The notes under the pieces are model-generated. The model had not been told where the DNA came from, made no database searches, and was given only the letters and a program-made list of their open reading frames with translations. From contig JAKQSG010000116.1 of the NCBI GenBank assembly GCA_029563245.1, positions 1-16,491 of the forward strand: a stretch of 16,491 nucleotides of DNA, written 5' to 3'. This DNA comes from Candidatus Omnitrophota bacterium. GTDB lineage: Bacteria; Omnitrophota; Gorgyraeia; Gygaellales; Profunditerraquicolaceae. Positions 1-6,789 of this stretch are shown piece by piece (within the stretch, counting starts at the first letter, position 1; each line of letters begins with the position of its first letter). A program made the translations under genes and the position numbers.

Positions 1-257
1 CCAGGGATGGCATAAGAAAAGAGATCGCAGGGGCAATATCCGGCCTTGGGGTGAATGAGGTCTCTGGCCCCGTAAAGATCGAAGAAAAATATTACGTATT
101 CAGGGTTACCAATATAAATACTCCGGAGCAATTAACCCTAATACAAGCTCAGGGGGTAATTCAGGGGATGCTCTTTGAGAAGAAAATGCAGGAAGGGCTT
201 GTTAAGTGGCTCAATGAGATTAAGAAAAACTCCTATATCAAAATTATGCAAGATTAG
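1..257 (+). CDS. surA: SurA/PpiC-type peptidyl-prolyl isomerase, C-terminal end only
   Basis: Partial gene entering from the left edge; the readable frame begins at base 3 and ends with TAG at 255-257. The visible 84 residues include the end of a parvulin rotamase domain (GLGVNEVSGPVKIEEKYYVF, matching the family pattern of a small helix, 'vgevS.pv', then a strand ending in a short aliphatic segment). A C-terminal helix follows that packs against the N-domain in SurA-type chaperones. SurA is a periplasmic chaperone for outer-membrane proteins, so a signal peptide is expected upstream of the window. The following genes are pdxA and rsmA, the same order as surA-pdxA-ksgA in E. coli, which supports SurA over a generic PpiC paralogue. 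The N-terminal part is not visible, so substrate class and domain count cannot be judged. Confidence 0.75.
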   Translation, partial: RDGIRKEIAGAISGLGVNEVSGPVKIEEKYYVFRVTNINTPEQLTLIQAQGVIQGMLFEKKMQEGLVKWLNEIKKNSYIKIMQD

Positions 258-1200
258 AGCCGGCATTACTATGGGTGATCCTTCGGGAATAGGCCCGGCT
301 ATAACGGTTAAGGCGTTAAACAGATTAACCAATGCGGCGGATTTTTCTGTCATAGGGGATGCTGCGGTATTAAATAAAATTCCGGGATTTAATAGGATTT
401 TAAAAAACGGGGTTAAGGTCTTTGACCTGAAGAATGTAGATGCTAAGGGTTTTGAATTTGGAAGGATAAGGGGTGAATACGGGAGGGCTTCTGTTGAATA
501 TCTCAACAGGGCGCTCCAACTGCTTAATGATCAAGAGATTGACTGCCTGATTACGTGCCCGATATCAAAAGAATCGGTTAACTTGGCGGGATTTAACTAC
601 AGCGGCCATACGGAGTATTTTATCAAGAAAACAAAACCAGGGCCGGTAGTAATGATGCTGCTTAATAAATACTTAAAGTTTGGCCTCGTAACCCGCCACT
701 TAAGCCTTCGAGATGTGCCCGGATCCTTAACTCCAGAGGGGATTTATCAAGTTGCTTTTACTACTTATAAGTGGCTTAATGATACGGTGGGGATTGAATA
801 CCCCCGTATTGTTCTATGCGGCTTGAATCCCCATGCCTCAGATAACGGGTTAATCGGAGACGAAGAGGTTAAGGTGATAAGTCCTGCAGCTAAAAAGCTG
901 CAGAGTAAGATTAAGGGCTTTTACGGGCCGTTGCCGGCGGATATCGCTATACATAAGGCGCTTATGGGTGAGTATGATGCTGTTATCGCGATGTACCATG
1001 ATCAGGCTTTAATTCCTCTTAAGATCACCGGAATGGATAGCGGGGTGAACCTTACCCTCGGCCTTGGATTCATAAGGACGTCGCCTTTGCACGGGACTGC
1101 CTTTGACATTGCTGCAGAGCAAAGTTACGCTGACCCCAGCTCTCTTATCTCCGCAATAAAAATGGCTTTAAAATGCGCATCAATCCGAAAAAAAGCCTAG
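214..1200 (+). CDS. pdxA: 4-hydroxythreonine-4-phosphate dehydrogenase PdxA
   Basis: NAD-dependent oxidation of 4-phosphohydroxy-L-threonine in the DXP-dependent pyridoxal phosphate pathway; cytoplasmic. The N-terminus carries the family signature TMGDPSGIGPAI. The three histidines that bind the metal in PdxA are all visible: in SGHTEYF, in GLNPHASDNG and in MYHDQALIPLK. The segment GLGFIRTSPLHGTAFDIA is the usual C-terminal substrate/NAD-site signature. Length with this start is 328 residues, close to the E. coli enzyme (329). The start is uncertain: ATG 214 is the only ATG upstream of the signature, has a weak ribosome site, and overlaps surA by 44 bases in another frame. A TTG at 175 has a better purine-rich site (163-168) but would add 13 residues. 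No GTG, TTG or CTG lies between 214 and the signature; an ATT at 253 would give the more usual short N-terminus. The 3' end overlaps rsmA by 28 bases. Confidence 0.93.
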   Translation: MRLRKTPISKLCKIRAGITMGDPSGIGPAITVKALNRLTNAADFSVIGDAAVLNKIPGFNRILKNGVKVFDLKNVDAKGFEFGRIRGEYGRASVEYLNRALQLLNDQEIDCLITCPISKESVNLAGFNYSGHTEYFIKKTKPGPVVMMLLNKYLKFGLVTRHLSLRDVPGSLTPEGIYQVAFTTYKWLNDTVGIEYPRIVLCGLNPHASDNGLIGDEEVKVISPAAKKLQSKIKGFYGPLPADIAIHKALMGEYDAVIAMYHDQALIPLKITGMDSGVNLTLGLGFIRTSPLHGTAFDIAAEQSYADPSSLISAIKMALKCASIRKKA

Positions 1201-1940
1201 GGCAGAATTTCCTCATTGATAAGAATATCGTTAAGAAGATCATTGAGGCTTTGAACCTTAGCTCTGCCGATAATATTTTAGAGATAGGCTCCGGTAAAGG
1301 GGAGATCACCTCCTTAATTGCCTCTAAGGTAAATAAGATCTATGCTTTAGAATTAGATGCAAGGCTTAAGGATACTCTAGAAAAAGAGCTTAAGGGCCAT
1401 GATAATGCGCGGGTGATTATGCAGGATATTTTAAAGCTGGACCTGGATAAGCTTCTGTCCCCGGAAGAAAAAATCAAGGTATTCGGAAATATTCCTTATT
1501 ATATCTCCAGCCCTATTATCGAATATCTTATCAGTCATAGAAGGCATATCGAGAAAGCCCTTATCACGGTTCAGAAGGAGTTTGCTAAAAGGGTAGTAGC
1601 TTCTCCGGGGGCTAAAGATTACGGTTCGTTGAGTTTTTTTGTTCAGTATTATTGTCTACCCGAGATAGTATTCCACATAAATAAAGGCTGCTTTTATCCG
1701 GTGCCTAAGGTTGATTCTAGCCTTCTCTCTTTGACTTTCCGCGCACAGCCTGCTTTTTACGTAAAAGACGAGGAGCTATTTTTTAGGCTGATTCGCTCTG
1801 CCTTTAACCAAAGAAGAAAGACCTTAAAAAACAGCCTTAAGGGAATAGCTAATACAGAAGAGATAGGGAGTTTCGTAAATAAGAGGCCTGAAGATCTTTC
1901 TCTTGAAGATTTTGCCACCCTTGCCAATAGGATAGCTTAA
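1173..1940 (+). CDS. rsmA: 16S rRNA (adenine1518/1519-N6) dimethyltransferase RsmA/KsgA
   Basis: Dimethylates the two adjacent adenines in the 3' terminal hairpin of 16S rRNA (E. coli A1518/A1519), a late checkpoint in 30S assembly. Visible family marks: N-terminal KKSLGQNFLID (residues 6-16); SAM-binding motif I NILEIGSGKGEIT (34-46) followed by the acidic LELD; catalytic NIPYYISSPII (106-116, the NIPY motif IV); and FYPVPKVDSSL (174-184), the C-terminal-lobe signature. The 255-residue length is typical. The start ATG at 1173 lies inside pdxA and gives exactly the expected N-terminus, so expression is probably coupled to pdxA. A short C-terminal helical domain ends at TAA 1938-1940. No terminator is visible after it; a promoter for the next unit follows. 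Confidence 0.96.
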   Translation: MRINPKKSLGQNFLIDKNIVKKIIEALNLSSADNILEIGSGKGEITSLIASKVNKIYALELDARLKDTLEKELKGHDNARVIMQDILKLDLDKLLSPEEKIKVFGNIPYYISSPIIEYLISHRRHIEKALITVQKEFAKRVVASPGAKDYGSLSFFVQYYCLPEIVFHINKGCFYPVPKVDSSLLSLTFRAQPAFYVKDEELFFRLIRSAFNQRRKTLKNSLKGIANTEEIGSFVNKRPEDLSLEDFATLANRIA

Positions 1941-1944
1941 AAAA

Positions 1945-1956
1945 GAAAGCGCTTTC
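1945..1956. repeat. Perfect 12-bp palindrome abutting the cvpA promoter
   Basis: GAAAGCGCTTTC is an exact inverted repeat with no spacer. It ends one base before the -35 element at 1958, and two more outer A/T pairs match beyond one mismatch. With no loop it is a poor intrinsic terminator, and no T-tract follows directly. Its position would suit an operator or activator site for a dimeric regulator of the cvpA-dnaG-rpoD unit, but a chance palindrome in the short intergenic region cannot be excluded. Confidence 0.35.
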
Positions 1957-1957
1957 C

Positions 1958-1987
1958 TTGACAATAAGCTTAAAATTATGTTATACT
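1958..1987 (+). promoter_or_regulatory. Sigma70-type promoter for cvpA-nif3-dnaG-rpoD
   Basis: A consensus -35 TTGACA (1958-1963) is followed after 18 bases by TATACT (1982-1987), which is preceded by TG one base upstream (1979-1980), giving an extended -10. Predicted transcription start is about 1993-1996, leaving a leader of roughly 35 bases with AAAGG (2017-2021) eight bases before the cvpA ATG. This is the best promoter-like sequence in the window and sits in one of its few real intergenic gaps, at an operon boundary where it is expected. Spacing one base above optimal is the only weakness. Confidence 0.75.
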
Positions 1988-2029
1988 TTTACTGAATTTA
2001 ATCCCATCTTATGAAGAAAGGCTAACCCT

Positions 2030-2614
2030 ATGATATTTAACATGTTAAAGAGTTTTAACTGGCTGGATATCATTATACTGATTATAATTTTCAGGATTTT
2101 TTATATTTCTATAAAAGGAGGTTTTACTACTGAGTTTTTTAAGTTTTTCGGGACCCTCTCCGCGATATATTTCTCCATGCATTATAATACCGTGTTATCG
2201 GATTTTATAAGCTCCAAGCTTCATATCGAAGAAAAAATGCCGCTTGAATTTTTGGATTTTATCATATTTATAATCTTAGCATTGGGAGGTTATTTTATTT
2301 TTGTATTAGTGCGCAATGCGGTAAATAATTTGCTTAAGATAGAGGCGGTATCAGTTTTAAATAAGTGGGGTGGCTTACTTCTGGGCGCCTTAAGGTCGAT
2401 ATTATTGGCAGGGCTTGTATCTTTTGCTTTAGTAATTTCCAGCGTCCCTTACCTTAAAAATAGTGTTATGGATTCCTATCTGGGGCCACGGGTGCTTTCG
2501 GTCGCAGTTAATACCTACAGCGTTATTTGGAATAACTTCTTTTCTAAATTTGCTACCAAAGAAGAGTACAATTCCATTGTTTCTAAAATAGCAGAAGGGG
2601 ATTACTCTAAATGA
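2030..2614 (+). CDS. cvpA: CvpA family inner-membrane protein
   Basis: Small polytopic membrane protein of the colicin V production (CvpA) family. About four hydrophobic segments are visible, near residues 11-29, 36-50, 72-95 and 115-138. The N-terminus has the family pattern of a NWLD motif followed by a hydrophobic helix and a basic Gly-containing turn (SIKGGF, 28-32), then a second helix starting near FF. The second half repeats the pattern with RNAVNNLLK and a Gly-rich helix (GGLLLGALRS). Length 194 is typical. The molecular function of the family is not well defined; in proteobacteria it is linked to colicin V export and envelope stress tolerance. The start ATG 2030 is supported by AAAGG eight bases upstream; an in-frame ATG at 2042 is an alternative. 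The stop overlaps the next start as ATGA, suggesting coupled translation. First gene after the promoter at 1958-1987. Confidence 0.82.
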   Translation: MIFNMLKSFNWLDIIILIIIFRIFYISIKGGFTTEFFKFFGTLSAIYFSMHYNTVLSDFISSKLHIEEKMPLEFLDFIIFIILALGGYFIFVLVRNAVNNLLKIEAVSVLNKWGGLLLGALRSILLAGLVSFALVISSVPYLKNSVMDSYLGPRVLSVAVNTYSVIWNNFFSKFATKEEYNSIVSKIAEGDYSK

Positions 2615-3486
2615 AGCTTAAGCATTTTTATGAATTAGTCGTTAAATTTGGTTCTGAGTATGACCCTCGGAAAGAAAAGAAGTCTATAAAGTCATACGCG
2701 GACAGCGCTGTGCTTTACGGTGATTTAGATACTGATGTTAAAAAGGTTATGGTCGGCATTGATATGGAGATAGGAGAGATACTTTTAGCGGATAAGATCC
2801 GCTCTGCAAGCGGGCTAGACCTGGTTATATCTCATCATCCCGAAGGCAGGGCTTATGCTTTGCTTCCTGAGGTAATGAGGCTTCAGGTTGATATGCTTAA
2901 GGCATCAGGCATTACCTCAGGTGTTGCGCTTAAGCTTGTTGAAGAGAGGATGCTGGAGGTTTCAAGGAGACTGCTTCCGCAAAACCTTACTCGCGCAGTA
3001 GATGCCGCCAGGCTTGTGGATATTCCGTTTATGTGCATGCATACTCCGGCTGATAACCATGTCTCTGTTTTTTTGACTAAGCTCATGCAGGCCAGAAAGC
3101 CCAAGAAGGTAAAAGAGATAATTAATATCCTTTTGGATATCCCCGAGTATAAGAATGCAGCCAGGGATACCTTCACCGGGCCAAGGATAGTTTCGGGTTC
3201 TCCCAATAGAAATGCAGGAAAAGTTATTTTTGAGATGACCGGAGGCACTGAGGGCCCAAGGGGCGCGTTAGAAAAGCTTTATAAGGCGGGTGTTAGGACT
3301 GTGGTATCGATGCATATTAGTGAAGATCACCTTAAGAAGGCAAGGGAGGTTGGTTTGAATATAGTTATAGCAGGGCATATTTCAAGCGACTCTTTAGGCC
3401 TTAATCTTCTTCTGGATAGGATTGAAAAAGAGGAGGAGTTAGAGGTAATAAGCTGCGCGGGTTTTAAGAGGATAAAAAGGATATAA
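2611..3486 (+). CDS. NIF3-like (DUF34/YbgI family) metal-binding protein
   Basis: Member of the NIF3/DUF34 superfamily, toroidal dinuclear-metal proteins of unsettled function (GTP cyclohydrolase I type 2-like annotations are common but weakly supported). The metal-ligand motifs are visible: DLVISHHPEG (His75, His76), MHTPADNHV (His144, Asp148, corresponding to HTxxD), and AGHISSDSLG (His256, Asp260). In classical members the last motif is GHxxxE, so Asp260 replaces the usual Glu. At 291 residues it is longer than minimal YbgI (about 247), with extra sequence before the first strand (residues 20-42) and in the middle (about 155-230). It starts by ATGA overlap with cvpA and ends by TAATG overlap with dnaG, so the three are translated together. 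In actinobacteria a NIF3 gene neighbours the zinc-ribbon and RNase H genes; here those two lie about 6 kb downstream. Confidence 0.8.
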   Translation: MKLKHFYELVVKFGSEYDPRKEKKSIKSYADSAVLYGDLDTDVKKVMVGIDMEIGEILLADKIRSASGLDLVISHHPEGRAYALLPEVMRLQVDMLKASGITSGVALKLVEERMLEVSRRLLPQNLTRAVDAARLVDIPFMCMHTPADNHVSVFLTKLMQARKPKKVKEIINILLDIPEYKNAARDTFTGPRIVSGSPNRNAGKVIFEMTGGTEGPRGALEKLYKAGVRTVVSMHISEDHLKKAREVGLNIVIAGHISSDSLGLNLLLDRIEKEEELEVISCAGFKRIKRI

Positions 3487-5243
3487 TGCCAAAATTAATT
3501 CCGGATAATATATTAGATGATATCCTTTCAAGGATAGATATAGTAGAGCTTATATCAGGTTATATGCCCTTGAAGCGTACCGGGCGGAATTTTAAGGCCT
3601 GTTGCCCCTTCCATCATGAAAAAACCCCTTCGTTTGTAGTTTCCCCTGATCGCCAGATTTATAATTGTTTTGGCTGCGGAGAATCGGGTAATGCCTTTAA
3701 ATTCCTCATGCGTTATGAGCAGATGGATTTCCCTGAAGCAGTTGAGGTTTTGGCGCGTAAGGCCGGTGTGGTTCTGCCTTTAGATAATAGCGCCGATAAT
3801 AAAACTCAAGGGATAATTACTAAGCTTTTTAAGATAAACGAGATGTCCGCTCAATTTTACAGCGATAATCTGCAGTCAAAAGATGCGGCTGCAGCCAAAG
3901 ATTATTTGCTTAGCCGAGGAGTTTCCCTGGATATAATCAGGGAGTTAAAAATCGGGTTTGCTTTAGATAAATGGGATAGCCTGATGAATTTCCTGCGCTC
4001 TAAGGGAATTGACCTTAATTTGATGGATAAGGCCGGATTGATAGTTGCTAAGGATGGCGGAGGTTATTATGACCGCTTCAGGAACAGGATAGTTTTTCCC
4101 ATATTGGACGTTAAGGGTAGGGTCTTGGGGTTTGGTTGCCGTGTGCTCGATAATAGCTTACCTAAGTATATTAATTCTCCTGAAACCTTGGTTTATACCA
4201 AGGGTAAGAATCTGTATGGGCTTAATCTGGCCAGAGAGGCGATAAGGGAAAATGATTTTGTAGGGGTGGTAGAAGGATATATGGATTTTATCATTCCCTT
4301 CCGGGCAGGATTTAAAAACATTGTCGCCTCTCAAGGTACGGCATTGACCGCAGACCAGGTAAGGTTATTGAAAAGATATACCAATAATGTGGTGATGATT
4401 TATGATGCTGATAGCGCGGGCGAGCTAGCGACTTTAAGAAGCCTGGATATATTTATTGAAGAAGAAGTGAATGTCAGGGTGGTCTCTTTACCGAGAGGAT
4501 TTGATCCTGACCTTTTTGTCCGCAAGGTAGGGGTTGAGGGTTTACGCAGGGAGGCTAATGCTGCCTGCGACCTGTTTGACTATAAGCTTAAGGTTTTAAG
4601 TTCGCGTTATGATGTAAAGGATGTCAACAATAAGGTTAAGGTTTGTGCTTTAATGCTGGAGACTATTAATAAAATAAAGAATTCTATTTTAAAGTCTGAA
4701 TACCTTAAGAAATTAAGCCTTAGGTTGGATGTTGACGAGAGGGCTTTGCTGGAAGAGTCAAAGAAGACGAAGGCTTCCAGGACTACCCCGCCAGCGCAGG
4801 TCCCGCTTAAAAAGAAACCATTGAACATAAGCCCGACTGAGAAACTGCTTATGTCTCTTATGTTAGAAGAAAATAGTCTTATTTCCCGTATGAAGGATAA
4901 CTTAAGTCCGAATGATTTTAAGGATGAGCGTATCTGTCGTGTTGTCTCGGTGATGTTTAATCTTATGGAGCAGGGCAGGGAGGTAAAGCCCCAGATCTTA
5001 ATGAATCATCTTGAGGAAGATCTATCTTCTTTGGTCTGTGAACAGGAATTTATTCCTGATGGTTTATCTATCGAGCATAAAGAGAGAATGGCGGATGACT
5101 GCCTTAAGAGAATCAAGGACGAACGTTTAAAGGTAATCAGGCAGAGGCTTCATGAAGAGATAAAGGTTGCTCAGCACGCAGGCGATGAGGCAAGGCTCAA
5201 TAGCCTTGTTGAGGAATTTCATGCTTTAATCAAAAAGAGGTGA
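3486..5243 (+). CDS. dnaG: DNA primase DnaG
   Basis: Synthesises RNA primers at the replication fork and binds the replicative helicase. Domains in order: CHC2 zinc-binding domain (about 1-100) with Cys40-x2-His43 in CCPFHHEKTPSF and Cys61-x2-Cys64 in NCFGCGESGNAF, 17 residues apart as in the family; RNA-polymerase core (about 110-340) with the basic motif DRFRNRIVFPI (196-206) and KYINSPET (227-234); TOPRIM with VVEGYMDF (Glu263) and YDADSAG (Asp307, Asp309), followed by RGFDPDLFVRK. The C-terminal helical part (about 440-585) is the helicase-binding domain. The length of 585 matches E. coli (581). It shares a TAATG junction with the nif3 gene. Its stop overlaps the ribosome site of rpoD, the conserved dnaG-rpoD coupling; rpsU, which precedes dnaG in enterobacteria, is replaced here by cvpA-nif3. 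Confidence 0.97.
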   Translation: MPKLIPDNILDDILSRIDIVELISGYMPLKRTGRNFKACCPFHHEKTPSFVVSPDRQIYNCFGCGESGNAFKFLMRYEQMDFPEAVEVLARKAGVVLPLDNSADNKTQGIITKLFKINEMSAQFYSDNLQSKDAAAAKDYLLSRGVSLDIIRELKIGFALDKWDSLMNFLRSKGIDLNLMDKAGLIVAKDGGGYYDRFRNRIVFPILDVKGRVLGFGCRVLDNSLPKYINSPETLVYTKGKNLYGLNLAREAIRENDFVGVVEGYMDFIIPFRAGFKNIVASQGTALTADQVRLLKRYTNNVVMIYDADSAGELATLRSLDIFIEEEVNVRVVSLPRGFDPDLFVRKVGVEGLRREANAACDLFDYKLKVLSSRYDVKDVNNKVKVCALMLETINKIKNSILKSEYLKKLSLRLDVDERALLEESKKTKASRTTPPAQVPLKKKPLNISPTEKLLMSLMLEENSLISRMKDNLSPNDFKDERICRVVSVMFNLMEQGREVKPQILMNHLEEDLSSLVCEQEFIPDGLSIEHKERMADDCLKRIKDERLKVIRQRLHEEIKVAQHAGDEARLNSLVEEFHALIKKR

Positions 5244-5250
5244 AAAAAAT

Positions 5251-6780
5251 ATGAAGAAAAAGACGCAAGGCTTCAAAGATTTAGAAAAGATAGTTGCCTT
5301 AGGAAGGCAGAAGGGTTTCCTTACTTATGATGAGGTGAATAATCTTTTACCTGAGGATATCTCTTCCTCTGATGACCTAGACCGGCTCTTTGAGCTTTTG
5401 GGGAATGAAGATATACAGGTAGTGGAACGGCAGGAGGAGAGGCCAATCGAGAAGAGTGCCTTAATGGCGAAGGAAGACCTTTTGGCGGAGCAGCTGAAGA
5501 GCGAAGAGCGCTTTATCCCTTTAGATGACCCGGTTAAGATGTACTTAAAACAGATGGGCTCTATTTCTCTTTTATCCCGGGAGCTCGAGATAGAATTAGC
5601 TAAGAAAATAGAAGGGGCAGAGGAAAATTTTAAACGCGCAGCTTTAAATACCAGGCTTGTACGCAACCATACGGTATCCGTTGCCAATGATATCGTAGAA
5701 GGCACGATCAACCTGGAAGAGGTGGTTAAGGAAGACGTAAAAATTAAGAAAAGCGGAGTTTTGGGTAAGATTAAAAGGACCCTAAAGAAACTTAAGCGCG
5801 TAAGAAACGATAGCCTTGCAACTGACCTGCTTTTGGATTTTAATTTCGTAACCTCCGTAGTAGAGGTCTCAGTGCGTAAGCTTATTAAGCTGGCCAGGGA
5901 ATTTGATCAATTATCCCGCCAGGGCAGGCGTAGTTTTACAAGAAGGCAGGAGATATTAAAAGAACTGGGAGCGCCTTATAAAAAGATAAAAGAACAGATA
6001 AAATTAATCAAATCAGCGCATATTAAGTTTAACCGTGCCAAAAAGAAATTGGTAGAGGCTAACCTTAGGCTGGTGGTAAGCATAGCAAAAAAATACACCA
6101 ATCGGGGCTTATCCTTCCTGGATTTGATACAGGAGGGTAATATCGGGTTGATGCGGGCAGTTGAGAAGTTTGAATACCGCAGGGGCTATAAGTTCTCTAC
6201 TTATGCAACCTGGTGGATAAGGCAGGCGATAACCCGCTCTATCGCTGATCAGGCGCGTACTATTCGTATTCCTGTTCATATGACCGAAACGATAAATAAG
6301 ATTATACGGTATTCGCGTATTTTTGTTCAGGAAAATGGAAGGGAGCCTACCCCTGAGGAAATATCCTATAAGATGCGTTTGCCGCAGGAAAAGGTAAAAT
6401 CAATATTAAAAATTGCCCAGGAGCCTATATCTTTACAGATGCCTATAGGCGATGAAGGGGATACTCATTTTGGCGATTTTATACAGGACAAGAAAGCAGT
6501 CTCACCCGCTAACGCTACTGTCCGCTCTATGCTTAAAGATGAGATGAACTCAGCGCTGGATACATTAACTGAGCGCGAGAGAAAGATTCTGGTTTTACGT
6601 TTTGGCATCTCAGATGGCGCTGCCCGGACATTAGAGGAAGTAGGAAATGTTTTTAAGGTTACCAGGGAAAGGGTGCGCCAGATTGAGGCAAAGGCCCTGA
6701 AGAAATTACGCCATCCTACGCGCTCACGTAGGTTACGCACCTTTTTAGATATGACCTTGGCACACCAGAGGGAGTATTAG
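5251..6780 (+). CDS. rpoD: RNA polymerase primary sigma factor RpoD (sigma70)
   Basis: Housekeeping sigma factor. Region 1.1-like N-terminus (7-60, FKDLEKIVALGRQKGFLTYD); region 1.2 DPVKMYLKQMGSISLLSRE (93-111); a basic spacer of about 145 residues, shorter than the E. coli non-conserved region; region 2 from NLRLVVSIAKKYTNRGL through the -10 recognition helix YATWWIRQAITRSIADQA (318-335); region 3 ETINKIIRYSR to about 413; region 4.2 helix-turn-helix RTLEEVGNVFKVTRERVRQ (459-477) and the KALKKLRHP end. Regions 2.3-2.4 and 4.2 look essentially invariant, so canonical TTGACA/TATAAT recognition is expected, consistent with the promoter at 1958-1987. The ribosome site AGAGGTGA (5236-5243) contains the dnaG stop and lies seven bases before ATG. 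The tail extends about ten residues beyond the usual end (MTLAHQREY). Confidence 0.97.
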   Translation: MKKKTQGFKDLEKIVALGRQKGFLTYDEVNNLLPEDISSSDDLDRLFELLGNEDIQVVERQEERPIEKSALMAKEDLLAEQLKSEERFIPLDDPVKMYLKQMGSISLLSRELEIELAKKIEGAEENFKRAALNTRLVRNHTVSVANDIVEGTINLEEVVKEDVKIKKSGVLGKIKRTLKKLKRVRNDSLATDLLLDFNFVTSVVEVSVRKLIKLAREFDQLSRQGRRSFTRRQEILKELGAPYKKIKEQIKLIKSAHIKFNRAKKKLVEANLRLVVSIAKKYTNRGLSFLDLIQEGNIGLMRAVEKFEYRRGYKFSTYATWWIRQAITRSIADQARTIRIPVHMTETINKIIRYSRIFVQENGREPTPEEISYKMRLPQEKVKSILKIAQEPISLQMPIGDEGDTHFGDFIQDKKAVSPANATVRSMLKDEMNSALDTLTERERKILVLRFGISDGAARTLEEVGNVFKVTRERVRQIEAKALKKLRHPTRSRRLRTFLDMTLAHQREY

Positions 6781-6789
6781 TTCTTCATT

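Noticed and set aside
175..213. Longer PdxA starting at TTG 175
   Set aside because: Has a fair purine-rich ribosome site, but adds 13 residues unlike PdxA and deepens the overlap with surA; ATG 214 already gives the family length.
138..506. 122-codon minus-strand frame over surA/pdxA
   Set aside because: Shadow of the pdxA coding sequence with no recognisable motif or start signal.
1945..1965. Palindrome as intrinsic terminator of rsmA
   Set aside because: No loop between the half-sites and no T-run directly after; the sequence instead merges with a promoter.
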